From Platanthera guangdongensis (lineage: Eukaryota; Streptophyta; Magnoliopsida; Asparagales; Orchidaceae): a stretch of 64,000 bases of DNA. Below the pieces are notes generated by a model. It worked only from the letters and a program-made list of their open reading frames with translations, did no database searches and had not been told where the DNA came from. Made by a program: the position numbers and the translations under genes. How positions within the stretch are numbered: the stretch's first letter is position 1; every line of letters begins with the position of its first letter. Location of the stretch: assembly GCA_039583875.1 (NCBI GenBank), contig CM077159.1, positions 103,129,287 to 103,193,286 of the forward strand, in the 5' to 3' direction. Below are positions 47,237 to 58,230 of this stretch, in pieces.

Positions 47237-48129
47237 CAAATCTTACCAAATCCAACGTCCTCAAACGGGGAAAATATGGGTTACCTGACCTCTCCGACTC
47301 AGCTGGTCGGGGGCTGGACTCACTACAACATAAGAAAAATACAGGACTCTGCCAGGGCGAGGCTTCTTCAGGGGATCTGGGCATGATGGCCGTCATCCTC
47401 CCCCTCGGAGACCTCCATCTTGCTCAGCTCTCCATGATCCTTTCCATCTCCTCTGCCTTGGCCAACCAAGAGATGGTGTTGACGGCCGTGACGTAGCACT
47501 GCCTTGCCATCCTGGAGTCTCCCTTGACTCTGACTTGGATCCCTTCTGAGCTGAACTTGAGGCATTGGTGGAAAGAAGACGACACACAACGAAAGGCGCT
47601 GATGAGGGGCCTTCCGAAGATGGCGTTGTAGCTGCTCGGAGCATCAACTATGATGAACCGGCAGTTCCTTGAAGCCCCCCCCCCCCAATTTCACTTGGAG
47701 TCCCACTCCGCCTTCCACCTCCTTCCTCTCCCCTGAAAATCCGAACAGGGGTCCGTCTGAGGCCAACAACCTCCTTGGCTCTACCTTCATCTCGTCGAAC
47801 GCCTTCTTAAAAATGATGTTGACGGAGCTTCCATTGTCAACCAAGATCCAGGAGACGGTGTAGCCTTCGATGACTGTCTGGATGACAATCGTATCGCAAA
47901 ATGGATCCTCATGATCCAGTAGGTCCTTCATTGAGAAGGTGATCATCTCCTCCTGGGGCGGGGTCTGGGGCGTTGAGGCGAAGCTCCGTCGGTACATGAC
48001 ATGGAGGCTTGCCTTCCGAGTGGCCTCGATCCCCACTCCACCATGTATCACCGCTATGCCACCTCGGGGTCCGACATCGACCCGATCCTCACACACGTCA
48101 TCCCCCCTTCTCTGGTAGAACCTCCTCAT
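47237..48129 (-). pseudogene. E5 protease (Tat type)
   Basis: The frame 48129-47644 reads EEMITFSMKDLLDHEDPFCDTIVIQTVIEGYTVSWILVDNGSSVNIIFKKAFDEM..LFGFSGE in separate recognisable blocks. The D-N-G active site is the usual Tat form. After KELPVHHS a frameshift near 47650 (in a C-run) moves the next part (VDAPSSYNAIFGRP-like) to other frames down to about 47500. From 47400 to 47237 no coding match is seen, and the array follows. Confidence 0.85.
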
Positions 48130-48550
48130 CTCGCATCGGTGGCTGCTGTTGGACAGGGCCTCTTGCCCCTCACTTCTAAGAACTCACGGCAGGTAGCCGT
48201 GGCGTGATCCTCCACTTGGTAGAAATGAAAGTACGACAACACTCTTCCTTCCCACATTTGATGGGCACGGCGGTCTCTCCCGTTGCCTCTTCCCCTTCAC
48301 CTATTGCCAAGGCTTACTGCGGTAGGGGTAGGAACTGTCTTGGGGCCTGCCTCTGGAAGTTGAACCTCCCTCGGCCCCCGTGAAAGTTTTCCCACCCCCG
48401 GATGTGACCTCTTCCGGGACCCTGGGCAGGTCCTCCTGTTGCCTCCAGCCTGGTTCCGGACCCTCTTGTCCCGGGAACCCCTGAACTCTATACTCCTCTC
48501 CCATTCTTCCTTCCTGATGCCTCGATCCACCTTGCTCCTTCGACTCCATC
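48130..48550 (-). pseudogene. E5 gag C-terminal part
   Basis: Minus-strand sequence between the E6 insertion site and protease. It includes a degenerate zinc knuckle near 48200-48250 (FHFYQVEDHATATCREF; the first Cys is lost) and basic, Gly/Arg-rich linker sequence. Several frames are involved, so frameshifts are present. Confidence 0.65.
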
Positions 48551-49620
48551 TGATGTAGGGATGTCGGAATCGGAGATCTCCACGAAGCTAACACTCTATC
48601 TCCGCTCTTCACGTCATAGATTTACCGCACCTACACAGCACCTATCGCCCACAATAGTTTCTCGTCGCAAGAACGCAGCACAAACAACAAAGGAGGAATG
48701 GTCGACTCGAAAACAACGATCGAAATTTGAGTCGGAATATTCCCCAAGAAAACACAAAGGTTGCCACTCCTTTTTGAGAGCAAGACCAAGGCTATAGGCC
48801 AAGATCCGCTCAGGAAAATAGGATCCACCCGATCCGGAAATAAAAAGCCTAGTAACGGCGATTTCGATCCAAAACTTGCAGCGATTAAATTAACTTCCGG
48901 AGAAAATATTTGTGAAACCACCACAACTAAAGAAGAGAATCACACAAGGAAAGGGAAGAAATTACACAACCGGAAAGCTTTCACACAAGATAACTGTGGG
49001 AGAATCACTCTCTCCACAGATCCACTGGCATCACACCAAGGGTTTGCAACCTTATTACAAGGAGTCGCACCGAAGGAAGCCGCTCCAGAGTAGCACCTAA
49101 CGATGGAGAGAGCAAGGGGGGGGGGGGGGGGGCTTCACACCACACAAGGGGGGGGGGGGGTGGCTTGGAGAGCACTCCTCTTGGACCGAAATTTTCAAGG
49201 GAAAATTAGGTTTGAATCTGTCTCTAATTATCTCATAAGAAAGCCTCCTTATATAGGAGTTACAAATAAGCCTTAACCCTTCATGATGGAGATGTAATCG
49301 CATCCATCCGAATGGCTAATTGCACACCAATATAAAATTGTTCAAAATTAAAAATAACAAAACATGCAATGAATATAAAATTATCACATAAACATAGGAT
49401 AATTTTATATTCCCAATATAAAATAGAGTGCAAGAAAAGGAGTAAATAAGGCTAATTCTTTGCAGTGGTTGTAGCACGCCGCGGGCGGAGGTTGTAGCGT
49501 AGCCTTCCGTTAGCATCATCGTGCCGCCTCACGTCCTTGAGTTGTATTGCCTTATCAACTGGATCATCATCAGCATCGTCAGCATCGTCTTCAAATGGTG
49601 GAGGAGGTGGCACGCCATCA
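48551..49620 (-). repeat. E6 3' LTR (1070 bp)
   Basis: Bounded by TSD on the left and by homology with the 5' LTR ending CGCCATCA at 49620. It contains two G-runs (49117-49132, 49149-49160). The last 168 bp on its upstream side (49452-49620) encode the end of Pol. Confidence 0.92.
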
Positions 49621-50262
49621 ATCCGCCGCCGCTCAAATGCACGCATCTCCGTTGCGTGGTCCAAGCGATAGCGGTGAAGGAGAGGGCATCCAAACTTTGC
49701 AGCTCCGTCTCGAGTACCCAAGAGTCATCCGAAGGGGGCCGATCAAGCCAACGGATGAGAAAGCGGTGGGTATCTCCATCAGTAGTGGTAACAGGCTCAG
49801 CATCAAGTATCATCTCTGAAGTGGAAAGCGTCCGTGGAAACCTGGGGAACATATTAGCAGTAGGCAGGAAAGAAGGCAACTTACCATCCGATGATATACC
49901 TGTGGGGACCGAAAGAGAGAGATCATTCGTACTACCACTCCCCAACCCATGAGAATTTAGAGTGGGAGAAGAAGACGACAAAGAAATCAACTCTTGTGGT
50001 GGTGACACAAACATCGTTAAATCCGAAACATTAAAAATGAGGAGATACCCCAATCAGCAGGCAAGTCCAAAACGAAAGCGTTGTCACCTAACTTCTTAAT
50101 AATCTGAAAAGGGCCGGCGTGCTTTGGTGCTAACTTTTTAACGGTGCCAGTTGACAAGCGTTCGGGAACCAAACAGACTAAAACTAGATCGCCAATTTTG
50201 AAGTCTGATACTCTGCTATGTAAATTAGCGTGCGCTTGATAAGAGTCATATTGCGTAGTCAA
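49452..50262 (-). pseudogene. E6 integrase C-terminus with chromodomain-like tail
   Basis: The GPY/F region is at 50262-50040 (KIGDLVLVCLVPERLSTG, KLAPKHAGPFQIIKKLGDNAF). A frameshift near 50040 leads to a Ser-rich linker and a chromodomain-like block (LDAEPVTTTDGDTHRFLIRWLDRPPSDDSW) at about 49830-49720. The last frame (49721-49452) runs into the 3' LTR and ends with a basic tail (NLRPRRATTTAKN). Overlap of pol with the LTR is known in CRM elements. Confidence 0.8.
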
Positions 50263-51683
50263 GGTGGCCCGTATACGTGCGTGTAAATCATGGATGTGCT
50301 GGGCAAAGGATTGTGCAAACTAACTTGCCTTGTACGTTGGGGGCAACGACACCAAGTCAAGCGGCACAGGAGCCTTGTACACGTGGACAATCTCATTTGG
50401 AGACAGACCCGTAGACCTATTCTTGGAATTATTGTAGGCTAATTGGGCATGGGGAAGGAGAAGATACCAAGTGCTCTTGTGATCACTCACAAGGCATTGC
50501 AATAAATTTCCTAAGCTCCGATTAACCACTTCCGTCTGCCTATCAGTTTGGGGATGATAGGCGGAGGAAAATAATAATTTTGTTCCCATAAATATCCAAA
50601 GAGTCTTCCAAAAATAACTAGTGAATTTTACGTCCCTATCCGAAACTATGGTCTTTGGCACTCCACGGTGACTAACGACTTCTTTAAAAAAAGTTTAGCG
50701 ACGTGAGACACATCGTTTGTCCTACTGCACGGGATGAAATAAGCCATCTTTGAAAACCTATCCACAACTACAAAAATTGAGTCGTGACGGCGTACGGTAA
50801 TGGGGAGGCCTAATACAATATCCATACTAATGTCTACCCAAGGCATGGAGGGAATAGGAAAGGGTGTATATAATCCTACGTTTGTTTTACTACCCTTAGA
50901 CACCTGACATGTACGGCAGCTACTCACTACCTGTCCCACCATAACCTTAAGTTTAGGCCAATAGAATTTGTCCTCGACTAACGAAATGGTCTTATCTCTA
51001 CCGAAGTGGCCACTCAACCCTCCGCTATGCAACTCCCATATGATATGTAGTCGTAACGATGACTGCGGAATACATAGCTTCCCGTTCCTAAATAGGTAAC
51101 CGTCTGTGATGACGTATGCAGATATCGTCGTGGGGGAGCTATCCTGGGCAGATAGATAGAAGTCCTGGAAGTCAGGACACGTGGTGTACTCATCCTTAAT
51201 CCGCTCAAATCCTACAACATGTACTTCCATAGAGGTGAGTAAAAGAGTAAGACGACTAAGGGCGTCCGCGACTCGATTATCAGCTCCCTTAAGGTGCTTG
51301 AGATTAAACGTGTATCCTTGTAAGAAAGCTACCCACTTAGCGTGTCGTGGGCTGATCTTATGCTGGCCGTTGATGAAACGTAAAGTCTCATGATCGGAGA
51401 GGATCACAAACTCCTTGGAGAGGAGATAGTGCCTCCAATGGTGTAGACATCGGACTACAGCATAAAATTCCCTATCGTAATTTGAATAGTTCAGCTTAGG
51501 ACCGGACAACTTCTCGCTAAAATAAATAACGGGATGGCCCTCCTGGCTCAAGACACCTCCAATCCCTACCCCAGACACATCACACGTGAGCTCAAAGACT
51601 TTAGCAAAGTCAAGTAGACGTAAGACAGGTGCCTCAAACATAAGCTCCTTTATTCGTTCAAAAGCATAGGTGGCGGAATTCAT
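50263..51683 (-). pseudogene. E6 RNase H and integrase
   Basis: RNase H: FELTCDVSGVGIGGVLSQ, LSDHETLRF, VADALSRL. Integrase: ELHSGGLSGHFGRDKT...CRTCQVSKG zinc finger, ISMDIVLGLP, IVSDRDVKF and TDRQTEVVNRSL; all three acidic core residues are present. A frameshift in a T-run near 50685 separates the core halves. A TAG at 50320-50322 follows TYKAS. Frames: 51683-50646 and 50661-50320. Confidence 0.9.
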
Positions 51684-52560
51684 CCACGTAAACTCTCCCT
51701 TCCTTCATACAGTCTGTGATAGGCGCCATAATACTACTGAAGTCTCGTATGAAACGACGATAAAACGTGTCTAACCCATGGAAACTACGAACCTCACGTA
51801 GGTTGGTTGGCACGGGCCAGTCCTTAATGACCTGAACCTTGCCCGGATCAACTCGAATTCCCTTAGAGCCGACTATATAGCCTAAGAACTCTACCTCCGA
51901 GACATAGAAAGTGCATTTCTTAAGATTGAGAAATAAGGTCTCCTTCCACAGGGTGGAAAGGATCACTCTCACGTGGGAGATGTGCTCGGTAGCAGAGGTG
52001 CTATAAATCAGAATATCGTCAAAGTAGACAACAACGAATTTCCCCATGAATGGCTGAAAGACATGTATCATCATCCGGGAGAAGGTACTAGGGGCATTGG
52101 ACAACCCAAAGGGCATGACAAGTCATTCGTACATACCATCCTTCGACTTAAACGCCATCTTCCACTCGTCGCCCTCTCGTATCCTAATCTGGTGATAGCC
52201 ACTCCGAAGATCTAAATTGGAGAATACGGTGGCTCCAGATAAGACATCCAACAAATCATCTAGGCGGGGGATGGGGAACCTATACTTGATGTGATTTTGT
52301 TGATAGACCAACTATCAACGCACATCCTCCATGTACCATCCTTCTTGGGGGCAAGTAGGGCTGGTACAGCATATGGACTCATACTAGTCCTAATAAAACC
52401 TTTCTCTAGCAAGCCCTCTATCTGGGACTGCAACTCCAGGTGAGCTGCAGGGTGGAGTCGATAATGGTGCTGATTTGGCAAGGAAGACCGCGGGATGAGA
52501 TCTATCGCATGCTGGATATTCCTAAGCGGGGGTAACGTGGGCGACAACTCATCCGGGTAC
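51658..52560 (-). pseudogene. E6 reverse transcriptase
   Basis: Blocks in order: [66 protein letters not shown] (after a frameshift near 52295), [34 protein letters not shown] and FDDILIYS (catalytic pair kept), then [14 protein letters not shown] and [23 protein letters not shown] stands for Trp just before LVMPFGL (52119-52121). Another frameshift is near 51695. Confidence 0.92.
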
Positions 52561-53288
52561 ACGTCCCTATACTCCTCCAAGAGTACCCGTAACTCACTAG
52601 GTAACTCATCCAAAATGCTAGAATCGGGCTTCGCACTTAAGAGGACTAGCGCATACATAATTCCATCAAAGAACGGATCTCTCTCAAACACTTTCTTACC
52701 AACTAGATTCAACATCTTCCGTTCTACTGGAATAGTGGTGTCCTTAGCCAAGACTACGGGCTCCTTTGGGATGGTCGTCCTCAAAGTGATGGTTTTGCCA
52801 TTGAATTTGAATTCATAAGTGTTGGCTCTACCAGAATGTGTAACATCACGGTCGTATAGCCAAGGGCGGCCTAACAACACATGGCAAGTGTCCATCGGAA
52901 GGACATCACACCACACCTCATCAATGTAGGATTTGATTGAGAGTGGGACCAGGCAGCCCTTGGTAACGGGTACAGAGATCTTGTTGATCCAAGCAACCTG
53001 ATATGGGGTCGGGTGTAGTTCCGTGATCAAGGACATACGTGCAACGGCGTTCTCAGATACGACATTCACGCAACTACCACTACCAAGAATCAGCTTGCAA
53101 AGCTTCTCGCCACTCTTAAAAATCAGAGAAAATATGCTCGTCCTCTTCCAATCATCTAATGGATGAGGAGTGCTCAAGATACAACGCATCACCATAAGGG
53201 GGTGATCGTCCTCTAAGTCACTAGGGACTCCTTCGGGGTCACTCTCCTCTGTAGCCTCGTACACATAATCGTCAAGGTCGGTAGTTGG
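52561..53288 (-). pseudogene. E6 protease, active-site Asp lost
   Basis: Same frame as gag after the TAG at 53289. The active site reads KLILGSGSCVNVVS; retropepsins of this group need D-S-G, so the catalytic Asp is Gly (GGT). LLGRPWLYDRDVTHSGRAN marks the protease end. RT follows in the same frame. Confidence 0.85.
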
Positions 53289-54350
53289 CTATAATAAGGC
53301 TAGGGTTTTCATCTTTGTTGGGCATTCGTAGGCATAGTGGCCTTGAATGACGCAAGAGTAACAAGTGGTGTTAGCTTTGCTAACCTTCCTTATAGGGACA
53401 CGCTCACTCGCAGGGTTCTCGGTGTTCCTAGCGGTGATCACGATTGACTTCGACTCGATGGATTTGAACTTTCCCTTATCAGGATATGTGGAAGAAGATG
53501 CCCCAGTGGTGGACTTGTTCTTCACATGAGCGTAATGGGAGTGAGCCTTAGAGGCTAGGTGTTTTTCAATGTCCAAGGCGACATTGAAAGTCGTGTTCAA
53601 GTCCGTATGGCCATATCGCAAGAGCTTCCTTTGGATATCGGGGTGAAGGCCTTTTCGAAATGTAGATAAAGTGACTTCGGGGATCTCCCTAAGGTCACAT
53701 CGCACCATACGGTCCTTAAGTTCACCCATATATTCAGCTACCGAGTTTGAGCCCTGCCGCAGAGTGGCAAGCTCATCGAACATCTGTGTCCGATGGTACG
53801 CGGGAACGTACTGATCGGTCAACAAGTTCTTCATTACTGGCCAACCTATAAGGGGGGCTCCATGTCCGGTTCCTAACCTTCGCTCCTCATTCAGCCAAAA
53901 CATCTTTGCACGACCTGTTAACTTCATCGGGGAAACTTGGACCTTTTGGGGATCCGTCAGGTTGTGCCACTCGAAGTAAAACTTCATGTCCACAGTCCAG
54001 TTAAGGAAGATTTGGGGGTCTCCCATGCCATCATAAGTGGGGGCATTTATCTTAATGGCCCTAGTAATATCAACGTCTCGCTCGGGGCGGTGTCCTCTAG
54101 GGAGCACCCGTGGGGACTTCCCATCAGAATCCGAATCAGAATTATGTTTGTGTCGGTTGGGCCGGTCAACATTAACGGGTGGCGGGGGTGGCCTAGCTTG
54201 ATTTTGAAGGATCTGTGTTAACATGTCCCTAAGCTCCGTTATTTCAGTACGCAGCCCTGCTATGGCCTCGTTGTTGGGATCCACACGCTCATTTACAGCC
54301 ATCCTAGACATAGACGGAGTCGAATATTCCGATCCGAGCCTAGTGCTCAT
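53289..54350 (-). CDS. E6 gag, intact frame
   Basis: ATG at 54350 lies about 255 bases after the PBS and opens a 353-residue frame ending at TAG 53289-53291. Features: coiled-coil-like N-terminus (EAIAGLRTEITELRDMLTQIL), Pro-rich stretch, a Gag core (YDGMGDPQIFLNWTVDMKFYF, GRAKMFWLNEERR, LLTDQYVPAYHRTQM, LRQGSNSVAEYMGELKDR, FRKGLHPDIQRKL) and one CCHC knuckle CYSCVIQGHYAYEC near the end. The core is CRM-like. The stop is in frame with pol, so Gag and Pol were one frame or the stop is read through. Confidence 0.88.
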   Translation of the reverse strand: MSTRLGSEYSTPSMSRMAVNERVDPNNEAIAGLRTEITELRDMLTQILQNQARPPPPPVNVDRPNRHKHNSDSDSDGKSPRVLPRGHRPERDVDITRAIKINAPTYDGMGDPQIFLNWTVDMKFYFEWHNLTDPQKVQVSPMKLTGRAKMFWLNEERRLGTGHGAPLIGWPVMKNLLTDQYVPAYHRTQMFDELATLRQGSNSVAEYMGELKDRMVRCDLREIPEVTLSTFRKGLHPDIQRKLLRYGHTDLNTTFNVALDIEKHLASKAHSHYAHVKNKSTTGASSSTYPDKGKFKSIESKSIVITARNTENPASERVPIRKVSKANTTCYSCVIQGHYAYECPTKMKTLALL

Positions 54351-54619
54351 TCAGGTTTAGGAAAATTTTGGGAAGATGATTTTTCCTAGGGCTGTAGCTA
54401 TGTTGAAAATAAGATATTTTATAGATTCCCAATGTGAATAACATGTAGATCGTTAAATGTTTTTTTTTGAAATTTCGCTGAAAAATACAGATTTTAGAGC
54501 GCTATAGGCAGACCAGTAAATTTTTTTTTTTGTTTTTCTAAAGATCCGATCAACCAACAAGGAATGCATAGAGGATGTTTGCAACGTGAAAGTTGAAACG
54601 ACCGCCTCTGATACCAAAT
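54351..54619 (-). promoter_or_regulatory. E6 leader and PBS
   Basis: The PBS (minus TGGTATCAGAGGC, 54604-54616) lies three bases after the LTR end and is the initiator tRNA-Met type. The rest is leader up to the gag ATG. Confidence 0.85.
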
Positions 54620-55686
54620 TGATGTAGGGATGTCGGAATCGGAGATCTCCACGATTCTAACGCACTATCTCCGCTCTTCACGTCGTAGATCTACCGCACC
54701 TACACAACACCTATCGCCCACAATAGTTTCTCGTCGCAAGAACGCAACACAAACAACAAAGTAGGAATGGTCGACTCGAAAACAACGATCGGAAATTTGA
54801 GTCGGAATATTCCCCAAGAAAACACAAAGGTTGCCACTCCTTTTTGAGAGCAAGACCAAGGCTATAGGCCAAGATCCGCTCAGGCAAATAGGATCCACCC
54901 GATAAGGAAATAAAAAGCCTAGCAACGGCGATTTTGATCCAAAACTTGCAGCGATTAAATTAACTTCCGGAGAAAATGATTGCGAAACCACCATAACTAA
55001 AGAAGAGAATCACACAGGGAAAGGGAAGAGATTACCCAACCGGAAAGCTTTCACACAAGATAACTGTGGGAGAATCACTCTCTCCACGGATCCACCAGCG
55101 TCACACCGAAGGGTTTGCAACCTTCTTCCAAGGAGTCGCACCGAAGGAAGCCACGCCGGAGTCGCACCGAACGGTTTGAGGGAGCAAGGGGGGGGGGGGG
55201 CGGCTTCACACCACACAAGGGGGGGGGGCTTGGAGAGCACTCCTCTCGGCCGAAATTTTCAAGGGAAAATTAGGTTTCAATCTTTCTCTAATTATCTCAT
55301 AAGAAAGCCTCCTTATATAGGAGTTACAAACAAGCCTTAAACCTTCATGATGGAGATGTAATCTCATCCATCTGAATGGCTAATTGCACACCAACATTAA
55401 TATTGTTCAAAATTAAAAATAACAAAACATGCAATGAATATAAAATTATCACAAAAACATAGGATAATTTTATATTCCCAATATAAAATAGAGTGCAAGA
55501 AAAGGAAGTAAATAAGGCTAATTCTTTGCAGTGGCTGTAGCACGCTGCGGGCGGAGGTTATAGTGTAGCCTTCCATTAGCGTCATCGTGCCGCCTCACGT
55601 CCTTGAGTTATATTGCCTTATCAACCGGATCATCATCAGCATCGTCAGCATCGTCTTCAAATGGTGGAGGAGAGGGCATGCCATCA
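54620..55686 (-). repeat. E6 5' LTR (1067 bp)
   Basis: Aligns with 48551-49620, with the same G-run positions (55189-55200, 55220-55228) and the same pol-tail sequence at its start. Confidence 0.92.
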
Positions 55687-56364
55687 CCATCTCTGTTAAC
55701 TTCTCCAACTTCTTGACAAATACCGGGTTGGCCGCCTCCATGGCTATCTCCTCAGCCGCCCTTTCCATCAGCTGCTCAAAAGCAAGAGGGGCCTTTCGAG
55801 TCAGGCTCATCTTGAAGAATCCCCCACGCAACCCCACTGTGAATTCCATCTGGAGGGTTTACCCTGGCATCTCCTGGACCTCCAGGATCTCCTCTTGGAA
55901 ACCGTCAACGTAACGGGCCAGCGACCCCTCGGCCACCTGCCTTATTAGGAAGATGGACTCAGGACTCTTCATCCTCTTCTTGGAGGTGGAGAAGCGAAGA
56001 TGAAAGCTTCGGCTCAAGTCCTCGAACCCATAGATCGACCGCGGAGGGAGTTGATGAAACAAGTCCCTTGCCTTCTCCTTCAACGTGATCGCAAAGAGGC
56101 GACACTTGAAGGCATCTGTCATTGGCCTGATGGAGACTGCATCCTCGAACCACAGCAAATGCTGGACGGGGTCATCCTCACAGTATAGTAAGCCATGTCG
56201 GCCTCTCGAAAACCCTCGGGAATGGGAGATGAGATGATCAGCTCGCTGAAGGGAGACCCCCTGAGTGGTGGTCTCGCCACCTCTACTCGTGCGACCTGCT
56301 CGCCTTGAAGGCTAGCACTCATCGAGCTGGAGAACAACTTCAGGCTGGTGAGGTCTCGCTCAAT
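55687..56364 (-). pseudogene. E5 gag N-terminal and core part
   Basis: Frames at 56391-56119 (SELIISSPIPEGFREADMAYY) and 56158-55859 (LLWFEDAVSIRPMTDAFKCRLFAITLKEKA, DLFHQLPPRSI, FHLRFSTSKKR, FLIRQVAEGSLARYVDGF in separate blocks) give a Tat-like Gag core. A frameshift lies near 56170. The TAA at 55859 interrupts the frame before the MERAAEEIAMEAANP part, which runs into the E6 insertion. The frame starts directly at the LTR, with no PBS or leader. Confidence 0.85.
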
Positions 56365-57859
56365 TGACCTCTGTGGAGTTCGGGGTCCCAAAAGAGGGGT
56401 GACCTCACACCTACTACACTCGGGGGAATGTCATGGACTAAAGATTTTGGAAACTAGGAATAGACCCTCCGCTTTAGAATGTAGGTCCCACCTCATACCC
56501 AGAAGACCTTTGAAGTCTCCCCCTCCCTAGTCAATGCTGAACTAGGTGCCTTGGAGGAAGAGAGCAAAGGGATTTTTATGGCTCTGAATGCAATGCTCTC
56601 CAAGTCACCCTCAAGAGTCTATTTATAGTTTTTCAAATCCCATGGACCAAAATGCTAGAAATACCCCTAAGCCAAATAAGCCTTGGGCCAATAGAAAATA
56701 ACCACACCGGGGGGGGGGGGGGGGGGGGAGGGGTAAAGAGGTAATTCCACCCCGAGGGTAAAACAGTAACAACATGGTCAAAAGAAGTCCAAGGGCGGGA
56801 GAAGCCATACCCCCAACCTCCCTCCCTGGGCAGCCGAGACGAACAGGTGACCCCCGAAGAACTGGAAAGTAGGGGCAGGGGCGAGACACTGACTCCGGCC
56901 GGTCTTATCCTGCCAGGCCGAGGAGCAGGAGGAGGTAGCGGCGACACCTCGGCCCCCGGACGGTCTCGCCCCGCTAAGCCGCGGAGCAGGAGAGGCAGGG
57001 GCGAGACCCCGGCCCCCGGCCGGTCTCGTCCTACCAAGCCGCGTAGCAGGAGGGGCAGGGGCGAGACCCCGGCCCCCCGACCGGTCTCGCCCCGCCAAGC
57101 CGCGGAGTAGGTGGGGGCAGGGGCGAGACCCAGGCCACCGACCGGTCTCGCCCCGCCAAGCAGCGGAGCAAAAGGGGGCAGGGGCGAGACCCCGGCCCCC
57201 GGCCGGTCTCGCCCCGCCAAGCTGCGGAGCAAGAGGGGGCAGGGGCAAGACCTCGGCACCCGGTCGGTCTCGCCCTACCATGCCTGGGAGCGAGAGGGGA
57301 CAGGGGAGAGACCCCGGCCCCCGGCCAGTCTCGCCCTGCCAAGCCGCGGAGCAGGAGGTGGCAGGGGTGAGACCCCGGCCCCCGGCCATTGTCGCCCCGC
57401 TAAGCCGCAGAGCAGGAGGGGGCAGGGGCGAGACCCCGACCTCCGACCGGTCTCGCCTCGCCAAGCCGCAGAGTAGGAGGGCAGGGGCGAGACCCCAGCC
57501 CCCAACCGGTCTCGCCCCACCAAGCCGCGGAGCAGGAGGGGGCAGGGGCGAGACCCCGGCCCCCGGCCGATCTCGCCCCACCAGGCCGCGGAGCAGAAGG
57601 GGGCAGGGGAGAGACCCCGGCACCCGGCCGATCCCATTGCTCCCAACTCACACTTATCAGGTCGGGCGAGTGCCAGCCAACTTGTCGCCCCCCCCCCCCC
57701 CCCCCCCCCCCCCCCAAAAAAAATAAGGGCCACTGCGGGGAGGCAGATATTTCCTCCCCCTACTTGTATATTCTAAGGGCTAGGCCAAAATTGGCCACAA
57801 AAGGTGCTAAACTCATCCAAAAGATTAAATCCCAAAACCTGCGAATACGGGGTTGTACA
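56365..57859 (-). repeat. E5 5' LTR, missing its inner end
   Basis: Aligns with 43764-45246 up to GACCTC. The last 15 or so bases of the LTR (to CATCAACA), the PBS and leader are absent and gag follows. Homopolymers: G-run 56710-56729, C-run 57688-57714. Confidence 0.85.
56877..57640 (-). repeat. 61-bp GC-rich hairpin array, about 13 units (E5 5' LTR)
   Basis: Same unit as in the other LTR (GGGGCGAGACC...GGTCTCGCCCC). Unit starts such as 57120, 57181 and 57242 are 61 bp apart. Confidence 0.9.
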
Positions 57860-58133
57860 TTGAGTACATGCCCAGACCAGCCTATGGTCAAAATTTCAGA
57901 CCATTTGACTGAGTGATTCACTGGGGCTCTCATTTCAATTTCTGGTTAGCCTTTGGATACCATGCACAAAAAAGTGTGTTGAGTGAGATCCATTAGTCCA
58001 AACGAGTTGATTCAAATTTTAGAATAAACTAGACATCAAGGGCTACGTTACTTATGTTGTACATGTTCATAACAATACCTCTAAATATTTTTAATAATTA
58101 ATACAATGTGATTGATAAAGTGTGACAATATGC

Positions 58134-58138
<5 letters not shown>

Positions 58139-58222
<84 letters not shown>
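58139..58222. repeat. (TA)n microsatellite
   Basis: About 80 bp of pure TA repeat, ending TACATATATATG next to the GC-rich insert. Confidence 0.98.
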
Positions 58223-58228
<6 letters not shown>

Positions 58229-58230
58229 TA

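Larger units (their letters stand above)
48551..55686 (-). mobile_element. E6: CRM-like chromovirus, TSD CCATC
   Basis: Minus-strand element of 7136 bp. LTRs are 48551-49620 and 54620-55686 with TGATG...CATCA termini. TSD CCATC is exact (48546-48550 and 55687-55691). Gag, protease, RT, RNase H, integrase and a chromodomain-like tail are in order. Gag and RT sequences resemble the CRM clade. LTRs differ by several percent by eye. About six stops and frameshifts inactivate it. It sits in E5 gag. Confidence 0.94.
43764..57859 (-). mobile_element. E5: non-autonomous Tat-like element, split by E6
   Basis: On the minus strand the order is LTR (57859-56365), gag (56364-55687 then 48550-48130), protease (48129-47400), a tandem array (47236-45333), polypurine tract, LTR (45246-43764). 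LTR ends are TGTACAA...CATCAACA. Flanks TTGTG (43759-43763) and TTGAG (57860-57864) fit a TSD with one change. No RT, RNase H or integrase is present. Without E6 it is about 7 kb. Gag and protease resemble Tat-clade proteins (ILVDNGSSVNI). Confidence 0.85.

Noticed and set aside
56700..57720. Long G and C homopolymers (56710-56729, 57688-57714) as quadruplex or functional elements
   Set aside because: Homopolymer lengths are unreliable in assemblies and lie in decayed LTR; not claimed as functional.
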